DNA of 64,000 bases, taken from assembly GCF_000468035.1 (NCBI RefSeq), contig NZ_KI260539.1, forward strand, positions 146,718 through 210,717. The letters are read 5' to 3'. Positions within the stretch are counted from its first letter, which is position 1. Each line of letters begins with the position of its first letter. Below, in pieces: positions 8,806 through 19,810 of this stretch. Made by a program: the position numbers and the translations under genes. Below the pieces are notes generated by a model that was not told the DNA's origin, did no database searches, and saw only the letters and a program-made list of their open reading frames with translations. This stretch comes from Selenomonas sp. oral taxon 892 str. F0426. Its GTDB lineage: Bacteria > Bacillota > Negativicutes > Selenomonadales > Selenomonadaceae.

Positions 8806-9858
8806 ATGGATACGGAGATACTTCGCCCAACATCCCAGGCAGATTTCGCGCGTGCCGCTGATCTCATTCGGAGCGGTGCACTCGTTGCGTTTCCGACGGA
8901 GACGGTCTACGGACTCGGTGCGAACGGACTGGATGCGGCGGCATGCGCGCGTATCTACGAGGCGAAGGGCCGTCCCTCCGACAATCCGCTCATCCTCCAT
9001 GTCTCAGATCTTGCGATGGCGAACCAAGTTACATCGTATATGCCGCCTTTTGCGGCGCATCTTCTTACGGCATTTGCGCCCGGACCTCTTACCGTTATCC
9101 TGCCGAAGGCTGCGCATATCCCAGACATCGTGACGGGGGGACTGCCAACCGTCGGTGTGCGCTGTCCCGATCACACTGCTGCACGTCGTTTCATTCGCAC
9201 GGCGGGGGTTCCGATTGCTGCGCCGTCCGCAAACACCTCAGGGCGTCCGAGTCCGACGACAGCAGCAATGGTTCATGCGGATATGGCGGGACGCATTCCC
9301 CTCATCCTCGATGGCGGCAGCTGCCGCCTAGGGGTGGAGTCCACGATCGTCGACTGCACGGAGGAGGGAATCGTCACAATCCTGCGCCCCGGTGCAATCA
9401 CATGCGAGATGATTGCGGCAGAATTTCCCACGATCGAGGTACGCATGGATGCGGCACTCACAGAGGCAGACGAAACACCGCGTGCACCCGGCATGAAGTA
9501 CACGCACTACGCACCGCGCGTGCCGCTCACTGTCTACGCAGGGGTAGGGGATGCCGTCACGGCGGCACTGCGCGCAGAGTTCATGCGGCGCACAGCAGCA
9601 GGGGAGCGGCCTGCCGTTATTGCGAGCAACGAGACACTTACGGATCTCGGTGAAATTATTCCCTCAGAGCATATGTACAACTGCGGAGCGCGTGGTAATC
9701 ACAGTGCTTTTGCTGCCTCCCTCTACGACGCGCTTCGCCATTTTGACGAAAGTGACATCACCTCTCTTCTCGCCGAGGGAACGGGGCCTGATGGTCTTGG
9801 ACTTGCGATCATGAACCGCCTGCGCAAGGCAAGCGGCGGAGATGTTCGGTTTGTGTAG
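8806..9858 (+). CDS. L-threonylcarbamoyladenylate synthase, Sua5 type
   Basis: The 350-residue product starts at ATG 8806, five bases after GAGGAGGG; an in-frame GTG at 8791 lies on the site itself. It has a YrdC/TsaC domain (about residues 8-200) with FPTETVYGLGAN, KGRPSDNPLI and PSANTSGRPSPT, then an SxxxLGVEST segment and a C-terminal Sua5 domain with PGMKYTHYAPR. The length fits Sua5 rather than short TsaC. It makes threonylcarbamoyl-AMP from Thr, bicarbonate and ATP for the tRNA t6A modification. It sits at the end of the yqhQ-prfA-prmC operon. Confidence 0.95.
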   Translation: MDTEILRPTSQADFARAADLIRSGALVAFPTETVYGLGANGLDAAACARIYEAKGRPSDNPLILHVSDLAMANQVTSYMPPFAAHLLTAFAPGPLTVILPKAAHIPDIVTGGLPTVGVRCPDHTAARRFIRTAGVPIAAPSANTSGRPSPTTAAMVHADMAGRIPLILDGGSCRLGVESTIVDCTEEGIVTILRPGAITCEMIAAEFPTIEVRMDAALTEADETPRAPGMKYTHYAPRVPLTVYAGVGDAVTAALRAEFMRRTAAGERPAVIASNETLTDLGEIIPSEHMYNCGARGNHSAFAASLYDALRHFDESDITSLLAEGTGPDGLGLAIMNRLRKASGGDVRFV

Positions 9859-9880
9859 TCTGCATGCTTCGCGCAAATAA

Positions 9881-9918
9881 AAACCGACAGCCGCTCTGTT
9901 TCGAGCAAGCTGCCGGTT
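9881..9918 (-). terminator. Rho-independent terminator on the minus strand
   Basis: Read on the minus strand, AACCGGCAG pairs with CTGTCGGTT (one G-T pair) around a 19-base loop, followed by TTTTATTTG. On the + strand the same hairpin has no T-run. It may end a minus-strand transcript coming from the interval to its right, or act bidirectionally behind the Sua5-type gene. Confidence 0.6.
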
Positions 9919-9984
9919 AGATCGCAATTACCATAAAAGTTAAACACGTCCTTATTCAGTTGTTGGTATCGGGCAGAGCACCGT

Positions 9985-10252
9985 GTGCGGCTGCTCGATC
10001 ATGTATTGTACGTTCAGCTGAAACCGTTTTGGAGATCTCTAATATCATCCAATTTGCGCGCTAGGTTTTCGAAAAACGAATCGTACAGAGAAGATTGTCA
10101 CTCGCCCGGCGTTCCGGGGACGACGGCGCTGCAGCCATTCCTTGCTGACACAATGCCATATGAGACCTGCTCTCTCAGCAGCCTCGTGATTTCTTCAAAG
10201 ATGCATTCCCATCAGGGGGCATGGTCACCGCGCTGAAGATTTTGTGTCAATA
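9985..10252 (-). pseudogene. Possible decayed minus-strand gene, unrecognised
   Basis: The 518-base gap between the Sua5-type gene and comF holds no intact gene. On the minus strand AAAGGAG (about 10258-10264) precedes TTG near 10248. Downstream are stretches that look protein-like but are broken by stops and shifts: CIFEEITRLLREQVSYGIVSAR, and after an in-frame TGA, SLYDSFFENLARKLDDIRDL. A minus-strand terminator at 9881-9918 would match the end of such a gene. No family was recognised; it may equally be non-coding. Confidence 0.3.
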
Positions 10253-10376
10253 GACATTCTCCTTTCTTTCCTAATCAGATGTTTACAGGAGATATATCTC
10301 TTTTCTTGTGTTTATCATACCATAAATGAGCGTTTGGTGCAATAGTTTTTTGATGATATGAATAGGAGGAATGGTT

Positions 10377-11027
10377 TTGCTTTCCATATTCCTCGACTTT
10401 CTCTTTCCTCCGCGCTGTCCAAACTGCCGCGCCTACGTGGAGCAGCGTGGGCAATTTTGTCCTCTGTGTATTGGACGCCTAATCGGTCTGCATGCGCTCG
10501 TGCGAACGGGGGATACACGCGTGTATCTCGATGGGATTTGGGCGTTTGCGCACTATCAGGAGGGCGTGCGTGATCTTTTGCGCAGATTGAAGTACCAGTG
10601 CGATCGGTCGATGCTGTCCGCACTGCATGGAATTCTGGCAGAGGGGGCGGCAGTGATACCTATGCTGCCCCATCCTTTGTCTGCTGTTCCCGTACCTCTT
10701 GCACCAGAACGCCTACGTGCGCGTGGGTTCAATCAAACAGAGGAGATCTTTGCATCGTGGCTTTCCGAACATGGCATTCGGCTGTCTCCGCTGCTCACGC
10801 GCACACGCCATACGGCACCGCTTTATGAACGTACGCGCGCAGAGCGGAGGCATGAGCTGAGAGGCGCCTTCGCAGTGACGGAGGACAGTGATGTCAGAGG
10901 GAAGGATTTCCTGCTTGTAGACGACATCATGACGACGGGAGCAACACTTACGGAGTGTGCACGCGTATTGAAGACGGCAGGTGCCGCGCGGATCTATGCA
11001 TTTGTCCTAGCCAGCGAGCACATTTGA
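10377..11027 (+). CDS. comF: ComF family phosphoribosyltransferase-like protein
   Basis: This 216-residue protein probably starts at TTG 10377, seven bases after AGGAGGA; an ATG at 10371 abuts that site and is too close. It has an N-terminal zinc-finger segment (CPNC and CPLC), a middle region AFAHYQEGVRDLLRRLKY and a C-terminal PRTase fold with VPVPLAPERLRARGFNQ and the PRPP loop LLVDDIMTTGAT. The family is needed for DNA uptake in naturally competent species. Other competence genes are not seen in this window, so the role is by homology only. Confidence 0.9.
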   Translation: MLSIFLDFLFPPRCPNCRAYVEQRGQFCPLCIGRLIGLHALVRTGDTRVYLDGIWAFAHYQEGVRDLLRRLKYQCDRSMLSALHGILAEGAAVIPMLPHPLSAVPVPLAPERLRARGFNQTEEIFASWLSEHGIRLSPLLTRTRHTAPLYERTRAERRHELRGAFAVTEDSDVRGKDFLLVDDIMTTGATLTECARVLKTAGAARIYAFVLASEHI

Positions 11028-11092
11028 GTCCGTACGCCAATGAGCCTTGAGCTCATACGTGCATATCTTATGGGGCGTGGTGCCCGATCTTC

Positions 11093-11121
11093 TTGTAAAA
11101 AACAAAGGAAAGCCCTATAAT
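11093..11121 (+). promoter_or_regulatory. Promoter for ilvBN
   Basis: TTGTAA (11093-11098) and TATAAT (11116-11121) have a 17-base spacer. The transcript would begin near 11128, about 40 bases before the ilvB start, leaving no room for a leader-peptide attenuator or T-box. Confidence 0.65.
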
Positions 11122-11167
11122 AGAGATGTATTATAATGGGGATTTTCCACACTTAGGAGGGGTTCTA

Positions 11168-12859
11168 TTGCAGATGAATGGTGCACGCGCTCTCTTGGAG
11201 AGCCTGAAGGCAGAGGGCGTCGAGGTTGTCTTTGGCTATCCGGGCGGAGCGGTTCTCACGCTCTATGATGAACTATATAAGATGAAATTTCCGCATATCC
11301 TGACGCGCCATGAACAGGGGGCGTCTCATGCCGCTGATGGATATGCCAGAGCATCGGGCAAGGTCGGCGTTGTCTTTGCGACCTCGGGGCCGGGCGCGAC
11401 AAACCTCGTGACAGGTATCGCAACGGCACATATGGATTCCGTGCCGATGGTCTGCATCACGGGGCAGGTAGCGAATCCCTACATAGGAAAGGACTCGTTC
11501 CAGGAGGCGGATATCGTCGGTATTACGACACCGATCACAAAGCACAACTATCTCGTCAAGGATGCTGCCGACCTGCCGCGCGTTGTGAAAGAGGCATTCT
11601 ACATTGCACGCACGGGACGTCCTGGGGTGGTCGTCATCGACGTGGCAAAGGATGTATTCGATACGCAGATCGACTACGAATATCCTACGAGCGTTGAGCT
11701 GCGGGGCTATACGGAGGATACATCCTATGAGGTCCCCGCCGTATGGGAGGCGGCAGAAGCTCTTTTTGCTGCGCAGCGCCCGCTGCTCTTTGTCGGAGGC
11801 GGCGTTGTGCTCTCGGATACGGCGAACTATGTGCGTGAAATTCTTGCGCTGACAGGCGTGCCATCCGTTGCTACGTTGATGGGGCTTGGCGGTGTGGCTG
11901 CTGAGACCGAGGGCTTTACCGGCATGGCTGGGATGCATGGTGCCTATGCGTCCAACATGGCGATTCAGGAATGTGACCTGCTGTTGGCTGTCGGTACGCG
12001 CTTCAGCGACCGCGTGACTGGAAATACCGCGGGGTTTGCGCCGAAGGCCCGGATCGTGCATTTTGATATTGATCCAGCAGAGCTGAATAAAAATGTGCGT
12101 GCAGATATTCCCGTCATCGGCGATCTCAGGCAGACGCTTCCCGCGTTCGTTGACATCATAAAGAACAGTGCCCAAGAGGAGCTGCCCTCGCGGTTTCGCT
12201 CGTGGATGGGGGAGGTCCTCCTCATGGAGCGTGCCCACCCGCTCGGATGGAAAGCGTCAGCAGATATTCGTCCAGAGGAGCTGATCAGCTGTGTGCGCGA
12301 GGTCTTACCCGCCGACGCGATCTGTGTTACGGATGTGGGACAGCATCAGATGTGGGCAGCACAGTTCTTTAGCTGCCATGAGCCGCGCCATTTTCTCACC
12401 TCGGGCGGCCTCGGGACAATGGGCTATGGCTTGCCGGCGGCAATCGGTGCGAAGCTCGCCTGTCCGGACAAGGAGGTCGTTCTCATTACGGGCGACGGCA
12501 GTATCATGATGAACTGTCAGGAATTCGCGACGATGGCGGACAACGATATCGATGTCAAGATTGTCATTGTGCACAACTCCATCCTCGGCATGGTCGGACA
12601 GTGGCAGCGACTCTTCTACAGCCATCATTACTCCGCCTCGGAGCTGAAGGGAAAGACCGATTTTGTAAAGCTTGCTGAGGCAATGGGCGTTGCAGCCTGC
12701 CGCATCGGGACGCGAGAGGAGTTTGCGGAGATTCTGCCGCGTGTCCTGCGTGAAAAGGGGGCACGTCTGATTGATGTCATCGTGCCCGAGGAGGCAGACG
12801 TTGTGCCGATGGTGCCGGGCGGAAAGCGGCTCGATCAAATGGTGCTGGGAGGGAGATAA
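11168..12859 (+). CDS. ilvB: Acetolactate synthase, large (catalytic) subunit
   Basis: The 563-residue protein starts at TTG 11168, six bases after AGGAGG; an ATG two codons on is a poorer fit. It is a thiamine-diphosphate enzyme with GYPGGAVL and HEQGASHAADGYARASG at the N-terminus (catalytic Glu in HEQGA), a central FAD/Rossmann-like domain and the ThDP motif GDGSIMMNCQE through VHN. It condenses two pyruvates, or pyruvate and 2-oxobutyrate, in branched-chain amino acid synthesis. The ilvN regulatory subunit follows one base after its stop, so the pair is one operon. No other ilv genes lie nearby. Confidence 0.96.
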   Translation: MQMNGARALLESLKAEGVEVVFGYPGGAVLTLYDELYKMKFPHILTRHEQGASHAADGYARASGKVGVVFATSGPGATNLVTGIATAHMDSVPMVCITGQVANPYIGKDSFQEADIVGITTPITKHNYLVKDAADLPRVVKEAFYIARTGRPGVVVIDVAKDVFDTQIDYEYPTSVELRGYTEDTSYEVPAVWEAAEALFAAQRPLLFVGGGVVLSDTANYVREILALTGVPSVATLMGLGGVAAETEGFTGMAGMHGAYASNMAIQECDLLLAVGTRFSDRVTGNTAGFAPKARIVHFDIDPAELNKNVRADIPVIGDLRQTLPAFVDIIKNSAQEELPSRFRSWMGEVLLMERAHPLGWKASADIRPEELISCVREVLPADAICVTDVGQHQMWAAQFFSCHEPRHFLTSGGLGTMGYGLPAAIGAKLACPDKEVVLITGDGSIMMNCQEFATMADNDIDVKIVIVHNSILGMVGQWQRLFYSHHYSASELKGKTDFVKLAEAMGVAACRIGTREEFAEILPRVLREKGARLIDVIVPEEADVVPMVPGGKRLDQMVLGGR

Positions 12860-12860
12860 G

Positions 12861-13361
12861 ATGGATAAGTACTTGCTTGCCGTGCTCGTTGACAACAAAC
12901 CGGGCGTACTCACCCATATCGCAGGTCTCATCAGCCGCCGCGCGTTCAACATTGAGAGCATCTCCGCCGGTTACACGGAGGAGCCTGATGTTACACGCAT
13001 CAATATCGTCGTTTCCGTCGCGTCGGAGAACGAGCTGCGGCAGGTCGTGACGCAGCTCTCGAAGCTGATCGATGTCGTGAAGATCGTCAACCTCACGCAG
13101 TTTGAGTCCATCACGCGTGAACTCGTTCTCATCAAGGTACGGGCGACAAAGGAGAACCGTGCCGAGATTATCGATGTGGTGAACATCTTCCGCGCACGCA
13201 TCGTAGATGTCGGCGCAGAGAATGTCGTCATCGAACTGACGGGTGACGCAAAGAAGATTGATGCACTCTCGGAGCTCCTGTCTGACTATGGCATCATCGA
13301 GATTGCGCGTACGGGCGCGATTGCGCTTTCGCGCGGGCCGGTGCCAGTAAAACGTATGTAA
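12861..13361 (+). CDS. ilvN: Acetolactate synthase, small (regulatory) subunit
   Basis: The protein (166 residues) starts at ATG 12861, after GGGAGGGAG inside the ilvB end. It has an N-terminal ACT domain with VLVDNKPGVLTHIAGLISRR and FNIESISAG, and a C-terminal domain with ELVLIKV and GDAKKIDAL. This is the full-length IlvN/IlvH form that confers valine feedback on the catalytic subunit. It follows ilvB by a single base. Confidence 0.96.
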   Translation: MDKYLLAVLVDNKPGVLTHIAGLISRRAFNIESISAGYTEEPDVTRINIVVSVASENELRQVVTQLSKLIDVVKIVNLTQFESITRELVLIKVRATKENRAEIIDVVNIFRARIVDVGAENVVIELTGDAKKIDALSELLSDYGIIEIARTGAIALSRGPVPVKRM

Positions 13362-13461
13362 ATCGTATGAGCGTGTGAGGAGCACACGTTGTCTGCCGCA
13401 TGATATGCGAGGCAGACCCAAACAAAGAGTCTAAAACTTTTGAAATCAAGGAGTGTTTGCC

Positions 13462-14382
13462 ATGAATCTGAGAAAATGGGGGCTTTTGCTCCTGCCGGCT
13501 GCATGCTTTGGTCTTGCCGGCTGTGGCCTCACCGGCGGCAGCTCGGATCGCGTTATCTATGCGAACTACGATGACCGTGACGGCTTCTGCGCACAGATCA
13601 AGGATGCCTTTGCCGTGAAGGCAAAGGCAGACGGCATCGAGGTTGAGTTCCTTGATGCCAAGAATGACGGCAACATGCAGATCGACCAGCTGAACGAGGC
13701 AATCGGTAAGGGGGCTGGAGCGATCATACTCCTCGCCGTCGACGGCTCGAGCATTGTAAAGACAATCGAAAAGGCCAATGATGCGGGAATTCCGATCATT
13801 ACAGTCAACCGCAGTGTGGGGGGGGGCAAGGTGCTGCGTGCTTACTCTGACGATGTGGAGGCGGGACGCATGCAGGGCGAATATATGGCGGCGAATCTGC
13901 CGCCGAACGCGAAGATCGTCTATCTCCAGGGTGATGGTACGCAGGACAGCGCTGTGGGACGCTGGGAGGGATTCAAGGCAGCCTGCCTCGACAAACGTCC
14001 CGATATTCAGCTTCTCTCCTTTGTGGATGCCGGCTGGAGCAAGGCTGAGGCCTTGAAGACCATGATGCTCTGGATGAATATGTTCCCCGAGATCAACGGC
14101 GTTGTTGCGGGCAACGATGAGATGGCACTCGGTGCAGTTGCTGCACTCAAAGGAGCTGGACGTCTCGAGGGCTGCCTTATCTCCGGTGTCGATGCGACGT
14201 CTGCAGGGCTTGCTGCCGTTGAGGCTGGCGAGATGTCGCAGACCATCAAACAGGATGCCAAGGCACAGGGCGAGAGTGCACTGACGCTTGCGGAGGGATT
14301 CCTCAAGGGAAATCCCCCGTCCGGCGATCTCGCGATTCCTTTTACGTCCATAACGGCGGAAAATCTCGCGCAGGCGAAGTGA
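13462..14382 (+). CDS. Sugar-binding lipoprotein, periplasmic-binding type I (LacI/RbsB-like)
   Basis: The 306-residue protein starts at ATG 13462, with AAGGAG at 13448-13453. A lipoprotein signal ends in LAGC (Cys about residue 22). The mature part is a type I periplasmic-binding fold with [47 protein letters not shown]-like sequence and a [14 protein letters not shown] hinge segment, as in ribose/galactose-binding proteins. No ABC permease or ATPase accompanies it. The next gene, 13 bases later, is a chemoreceptor. It therefore probably serves as a sensory ligand-binding partner for that receptor rather than in transport, although a distant transporter is possible. Confidence 0.85.
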   Translation: MNLRKWGLLLLPAACFGLAGCGLTGGSSDRVIYANYDDRDGFCAQIKDAFAVKAKADGIEVEFLDAKNDGNMQIDQLNEAIGKGAGAIILLAVDGSSIVKTIEKANDAGIPIITVNRSVGGGKVLRAYSDDVEAGRMQGEYMAANLPPNAKIVYLQGDGTQDSAVGRWEGFKAACLDKRPDIQLLSFVDAGWSKAEALKTMMLWMNMFPEINGVVAGNDEMALGAVAALKGAGRLEGCLISGVDATSAGLAAVEAGEMSQTIKQDAKAQGESALTLAEGFLKGNPPSGDLAIPFTSITAENLAQAK

Positions 14383-14395
14383 GGAGGAGAGCACA

Positions 14396-16120
14396 ATGAA
14401 CATTCCATTCATTTCGGCAGACGCAATGAAGGATTATGCAGTGCGGACGAAGATTTTTGTCCTCTCTGTTTTCCTGCTCGCGGCCATGATCGTTGTCGCC
14501 GTGGTCGGCATCTACTCGAACTATCAGGCGAAGCAGTCGCTGGATGACATGTATAACCACAACCTGATGTCGACGCAGTATCTCAACGATGCGAACACGC
14601 GCCTGCGCAAGATCAGCGTCAACGTCCCCTATATCCTGCAGGAGGGATTTACTGCTGACAACCGCAAGATCCTCGTCGATGATGTCCTTGGCAACCTTGA
14701 TGGCATCCGTCACGACATGGAGGAGCTCAAGAAGATTGACACGAGTGAGCGGGCACAGGCGACGATCACGGAACTCGAAAAGAATTTGAACATCGCTGCG
14801 GACAAGGTCAGCGCGATCAACAACATGGGGACAGCACCTGAGGATCGTACCGTGATCTTCGACAACCTTGCTTCGCTCACCGTCATCTCGAGCAATATGG
14901 GGGTGCTCACGCCCGACAATGTGTTTCAGGGGAAGCAGGTCTTTGAGGCGAACAACGCACGCTACGACCGGACGGTTTACAGTTTTGCTGTCATCATCAT
15001 CATTGCCGTGGGATTCGGCATGCTTGTCTCGCGGCGCATCGCGGATAACATCTCGGATCCATTGGCGGCATCCATCGACCATTTGAGTGCGGTTGCATCG
15101 GGTGATCTGTCTCGCTCGATTCCGGCAGAGCTCTCGGAGCGTGCGGATGAGATCGGTACGGTGGTCAAGGCGCTCGGCAAGATGCAGGGCTTTATGAAGC
15201 AGGTGCACGAGGAGGCGGAACAGACCGACATGATGGTTGCCGAACTCGAGCAGATGCTGCAGGGGCTGAACAACGATACGCAAGATATGTCCGCCGTGAC
15301 CGAGGAGATGTCTGCGGGCATGGAGGAGACAGCTGCGTCTACCTCGAGCGTCCAACACCTCAGCGGTGAGCTGAGCGACGGAATCCAGGGGGCGGCAACG
15401 GCGGCACACGAGAGTGAGGACTATACGCGTGAGGTCGCGCAGCGCGCTGCCGATCTACAGACGAGCATGGAGCAGTCACGCCTCAATACGCGAAAGATCT
15501 ACGGAGGAACGAAGTCCTCCGTGGCAGAGGCGATCGAGTCAGCGAAGGTCGTCGAGCAGATCGAGCAGCTCACGCTTGACATTGGGGAGATCGCCGAACA
15601 GACGAACCTCCTCGCGCTCAACGCGAGCATCGAGGCGGCGCGTGCGGGCGAGGCAGGACGCGGATTCGCCGTGGTTGCAGGCGAGGTTGGAAAGCTCGCC
15701 GAGCAGTCGCGCGGCACGGCGGAGAAGATCAAGGGGCTCACGGGACAGGTCACGGGATCCGTGCAGGCACTCTCGAACGGCACGTTTAAGCTGCTCAGCT
15801 TCATCGATGATAATATTCGCGGCGACTACGATCTGATGGACAAGACGGCGGTGCAGTACAAGGAAGACGCGGAGTATTTCCGCAAGAACGCTGCCGCGAC
15901 TACTGCGCGTTCGCAGCATCTGCTGGACGCCGTCAGCGAGATGAATGCGGCGATGGAGGGCATCCGCAACGCGACTCACGAGGGCGCGGAGGGCAATACG
16001 CGTATTGCAGAGAAGGTCGTCTCCATGGCAGCGGAGTATGAGGACATCCTCGCGAAGATTCAGTCGTTTAAGGAAGGGACAGCACGTCTCAAGAACCTTG
16101 TCGCGGCGTTCAAAGAATAA
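14396..16120 (+). CDS. Methyl-accepting chemotaxis protein
   Basis: This 574-residue receptor starts at ATG 14396 (GAGGAGAG upstream), 13 bases after the binding lipoprotein. It has TM1 (about 20-40), an extracytoplasmic four-helix-bundle-type sensor (about 41-190), TM2 (about 192-212), a HAMP domain (about 215-265) and a long signalling helix hairpin. The conserved tip [21 protein letters not shown] lies at about 397-417. It relays ligand state to CheA/CheW. A four-helix sensor next to a binding protein suggests indirect sensing of a sugar-loaded lipoprotein, as Tsr/Trg-type receptors do. Confidence 0.93.
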   Translation: MNIPFISADAMKDYAVRTKIFVLSVFLLAAMIVVAVVGIYSNYQAKQSLDDMYNHNLMSTQYLNDANTRLRKISVNVPYILQEGFTADNRKILVDDVLGNLDGIRHDMEELKKIDTSERAQATITELEKNLNIAADKVSAINNMGTAPEDRTVIFDNLASLTVISSNMGVLTPDNVFQGKQVFEANNARYDRTVYSFAVIIIIAVGFGMLVSRRIADNISDPLAASIDHLSAVASGDLSRSIPAELSERADEIGTVVKALGKMQGFMKQVHEEAEQTDMMVAELEQMLQGLNNDTQDMSAVTEEMSAGMEETAASTSSVQHLSGELSDGIQGAATAAHESEDYTREVAQRAADLQTSMEQSRLNTRKIYGGTKSSVAEAIESAKVVEQIEQLTLDIGEIAEQTNLLALNASIEAARAGEAGRGFAVVAGEVGKLAEQSRGTAEKIKGLTGQVTGSVQALSNGTFKLLSFIDDNIRGDYDLMDKTAVQYKEDAEYFRKNAAATTARSQHLLDAVSEMNAAMEGIRNATHEGAEGNTRIAEKVVSMAAEYEDILAKIQSFKEGTARLKNLVAAFKE

Positions 16121-16129
16121 CTAAATCCC

Positions 16130-16211
16130 CACTCTTCCCCGCCGCAGCGGGGAAGAGTGCCTTGAACGGGAGCATGAAGCATTTCGTCTTCATGCTCTTT
16201 GTTGTTTTTTT
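16130..16211 (+). terminator. Double hairpin terminator after the chemoreceptor
   Basis: A 13-bp perfect stem (16130-16142 with 16147-16159, loop CGCA) is followed by a second 10-bp stem, GAGCATGAAG (16170-16179) with CTTCATGCTC (16188-16197), and a T-rich run TTTGTTGTTTTTTT. Confidence 0.9.
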
Positions 16212-16232
16212 GACTTTTTTACAAAATACCTA

Positions 16233-16300
16233 TTGACTTTTTGACTTAAAACGATTAGTATAGACATCGTAAGTTAGCACTCAGGAAATGAGAGTGCTAA
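16233..16300 (+). promoter_or_regulatory. groESL promoter with CIRCE operator
   Basis: TTGACT (16233-16238) and TAGTAT (16256-16261) have a 17-base spacer. The perfect CIRCE element TTAGCACTC-N9-GAGTGCTAA covers 16274-16300. CIRCE is the binding site of the heat-shock repressor HrcA, so this operon should be HrcA-controlled; hrcA itself is outside the window. Confidence 0.95.
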
Positions 16301-16342
16301 CACTATGAGTAAGATTGATTTGGACACTAGGAGGAAGATACC

Positions 16343-16624
16343 ATGATTAAGCCACTGGGCGAACGTGTTGTCATTGAAGTCGCAGAGAGCGATGTCACGA
16401 CGGCGAGCGGCATTGTGCTCCCCGATACGGCGAAGGAAAAGCCGCAGAAGGGCAAGGTCGTTGCCGTTGGCACGGGCAAGCTGCTCGATAACGGACAGCG
16501 CGCCGAGATGGAGGTCAAGGTCGGTGACGGCGTTGTCTTCTCCAAGTACTCGGGCTCCGAGATCAAGGTGGATGACAAGGATTACCTCATCGTTCGTGAG
16601 AGCGATATTCTGGCAATTCTGTGA
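16343..16624 (+). CDS. groES: Co-chaperonin GroES
   Basis: This 93-residue protein starts at ATG 16343 after AGGAGGA. Typical GroES sequence includes [12 protein letters not shown], the mobile loop around [24 protein letters not shown], and [28 protein letters not shown]-type ending. It forms the heptameric lid of GroEL. It is the first gene of the CIRCE-regulated operon, 26 bases before groEL. Confidence 0.98.
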   Translation: MIKPLGERVVIEVAESDVTTASGIVLPDTAKEKPQKGKVVAVGTGKLLDNGQRAEMEVKVGDGVVFSKYSGSEIKVDDKDYLIVRESDILAIL

Positions 16625-16650
16625 TAGATAGCATACTGGAGGCAATATAA

Positions 16651-18279
<1,629 letters not shown>

Positions 18280-18310
18280 GCGTTCCGCGCACGAGATAAA
18301 CGATAAATAC

Positions 18311-18352
18311 AAAGAGGTATGTTTCTTTACCGATGGAAACATACCTCTTTTT
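18311..18352 (+). terminator. Rho-independent terminator after groEL
   Basis: A 15-bp perfect stem (18311-18325 with 18336-18350) runs into TTTTT. Confidence 0.92.
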
Positions 18353-18388
18353 GCTATAATGTTTACGCAAATTCAGGCGAGATGATAT

Positions 18389-18416
18389 TGTACGAATGGA
18401 AATGCGGTGTTATACT
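18389..18416 (+). promoter_or_regulatory. Candidate promoter of the COG4091 dehydrogenase gene
   Basis: TTGTAC (18389-18394) and TATACT (18411-18416) have a 16-base spacer. The GntR-type palindrome seen at 21.5 and 22.3 kb is not found here. Confidence 0.5.
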
Positions 18417-18471
18417 AAGTTCAGAACAGTGATGTATAGGTTCACCTATGGGTGAGCGAAAGGAGTTTCGC

Positions 18472-19794
18472 ATGCTGAATATGGACAAGAAACTTGAGAA
18501 GCGCGAGGAAGAGGGCAAAATCATTCGCGCAGGCATCGTCGGTGCGGGGCAGATGGGGCGCGGAATGGTGACCCAGATGGCGCTCATGAAAGGCATTATG
18601 CCGGCAATCGTCTCGGATATCAAGTTTGAGAATGTCATAAACGCCTTCCATTATGCGGGCATCAGTGACGAGGATATTGCTGTTGCAAAGACGCTCGAAG
18701 AGGCGAACCGCTTCATGGAGCAGGGAAAATACGTTGCAACGGAGAACTCAGACCTCATCTCTCAGGCGAACCTCGTCGAAGTCGCAATTGACGTGACAGG
18801 CGTACCTGAAGTCGGCGTTAAGATCGCGATCGATGCGATGAACAACAAGAAGCATGTTGTCATGATGGATGTGGAGACCGATGTCGTCATCGGCAGCTAC
18901 CTCAAGAAACTCGGCGACGAGAATGGTGTCATCTATACGGGCTCTGCGGGCGATGAGCCGGGCGCCGTCATGGAACTCTACTCCTTCGCACGTGCGATGG
19001 GCATGGAAGTTGTCGTCATGGGCAAGGGCAAGAACAACAAGCTCGACTATGACTGCAACCCCGATACCGTACTTGAGGAGGCGACGCGCCGCAAGATGAG
19101 TCCGCGCATGCTCACCTCCTTCAAGGACGGTACGAAGACCATGGTCGAAATGACCGCGATGTCGAACGCGACGGGATTCATCCCCGATGTGATTGGCGGA
19201 CATGGGCCGTCTGCATCGCCGAAGGATCGCTGCGCTGACCTCAACGAAATCTTCAGGCTCAAGAAGGATGGAGGCATCCTCAACAAGCACCATGTCGTCG
19301 AATATGTTAATGGCATCGCGCCCGGTGTCTTTGTCACCGTTACGACACAGAATGAAGAGATTGCGTATCAGATGGGCTACCACAGTATGGGCCCCGGCCC
19401 CCTCTGGACGCTCTATCGTCCGTATCACCTCTGCAACCTCGAGACGCCGCTCACCGTTGCAAAGATCGTCATTGACCATGAGCCGACCATCATCCCCTTG
19501 GATGGTCCTGTCAGTGAGTGCATTGCCGTTGCCAAGCGTGATCTCAAGGCGGGAGAGACCATCGACGGAATCGGAGGCTACACCACCTACGGCTCGATTG
19601 CAACCGCCGAGGAGACCTATGAAAAAGGCTACGTCGTCTACGCTCTCGTCAACAAGAACACGCGCATGAAGTGCGACGTCAAAAAGGGCACGCTCCTTAC
19701 CCTCGACATGGTTGAACTCGACACATCGACGCAGCTCTATCAGGTGCGCAAAGAGCAGGACAAGATGTATAACAACGGCTATGCGCTGAAGTAA
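18472..19794 (+). CDS. Homoserine-dehydrogenase-like oxidoreductase with SAF domain (COG4091)
   Basis: The protein (440 residues) starts at ATG 18472, six bases after AGGAG; an upstream in-frame ATG at 18448 has no site. It has a Rossmann NAD(P) motif AGIVGAGQMGRG near residue 20, a segment MMDVETDVVIGSYLKKL and GSAGDEPGAVMELY resembling the homoserine dehydrogenase fold, and a C-terminal SAF domain (about 345-435) with ECIAVAKRDLKAGETIDGIGG. The family is annotated as predicted homoserine dehydrogenases but is generally found with carbohydrate genes, not threonine genes. Here it faces yjbQ and an archaeal-type TIM, so it may oxidise a polyol phosphate or reduce a ketose phosphate. Substrate is unknown. 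Confidence 0.8.
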   Translation: MLNMDKKLEKREEEGKIIRAGIVGAGQMGRGMVTQMALMKGIMPAIVSDIKFENVINAFHYAGISDEDIAVAKTLEEANRFMEQGKYVATENSDLISQANLVEVAIDVTGVPEVGVKIAIDAMNNKKHVVMMDVETDVVIGSYLKKLGDENGVIYTGSAGDEPGAVMELYSFARAMGMEVVVMGKGKNNKLDYDCNPDTVLEEATRRKMSPRMLTSFKDGTKTMVEMTAMSNATGFIPDVIGGHGPSASPKDRCADLNEIFRLKKDGGILNKHHVVEYVNGIAPGVFVTVTTQNEEIAYQMGYHSMGPGPLWTLYRPYHLCNLETPLTVAKIVIDHEPTIIPLDGPVSECIAVAKRDLKAGETIDGIGGYTTYGSIATAEETYEKGYVVYALVNKNTRMKCDVKKGTLLTLDMVELDTSTQLYQVRKEQDKMYNNGYALK

Positions 19795-19810
19795 GCATCG
19801 AAAACAAGAA

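Noticed and set aside
11028-11167. Possible T-box or leader-peptide attenuator for ilvBN
   Set aside because: The start site predicted from the promoter leaves about 40 bases, too short for either, and no specifier or antiterminator sequence is seen.
13372-13417. Two hairpins between ilvN and the binding lipoprotein (CGTGTG/CACACG and GTCTGCC/GGCAGAC)
   Set aside because: Neither is followed by a T-run and no regulatory class is recognised. They may be a weak terminator or chance.
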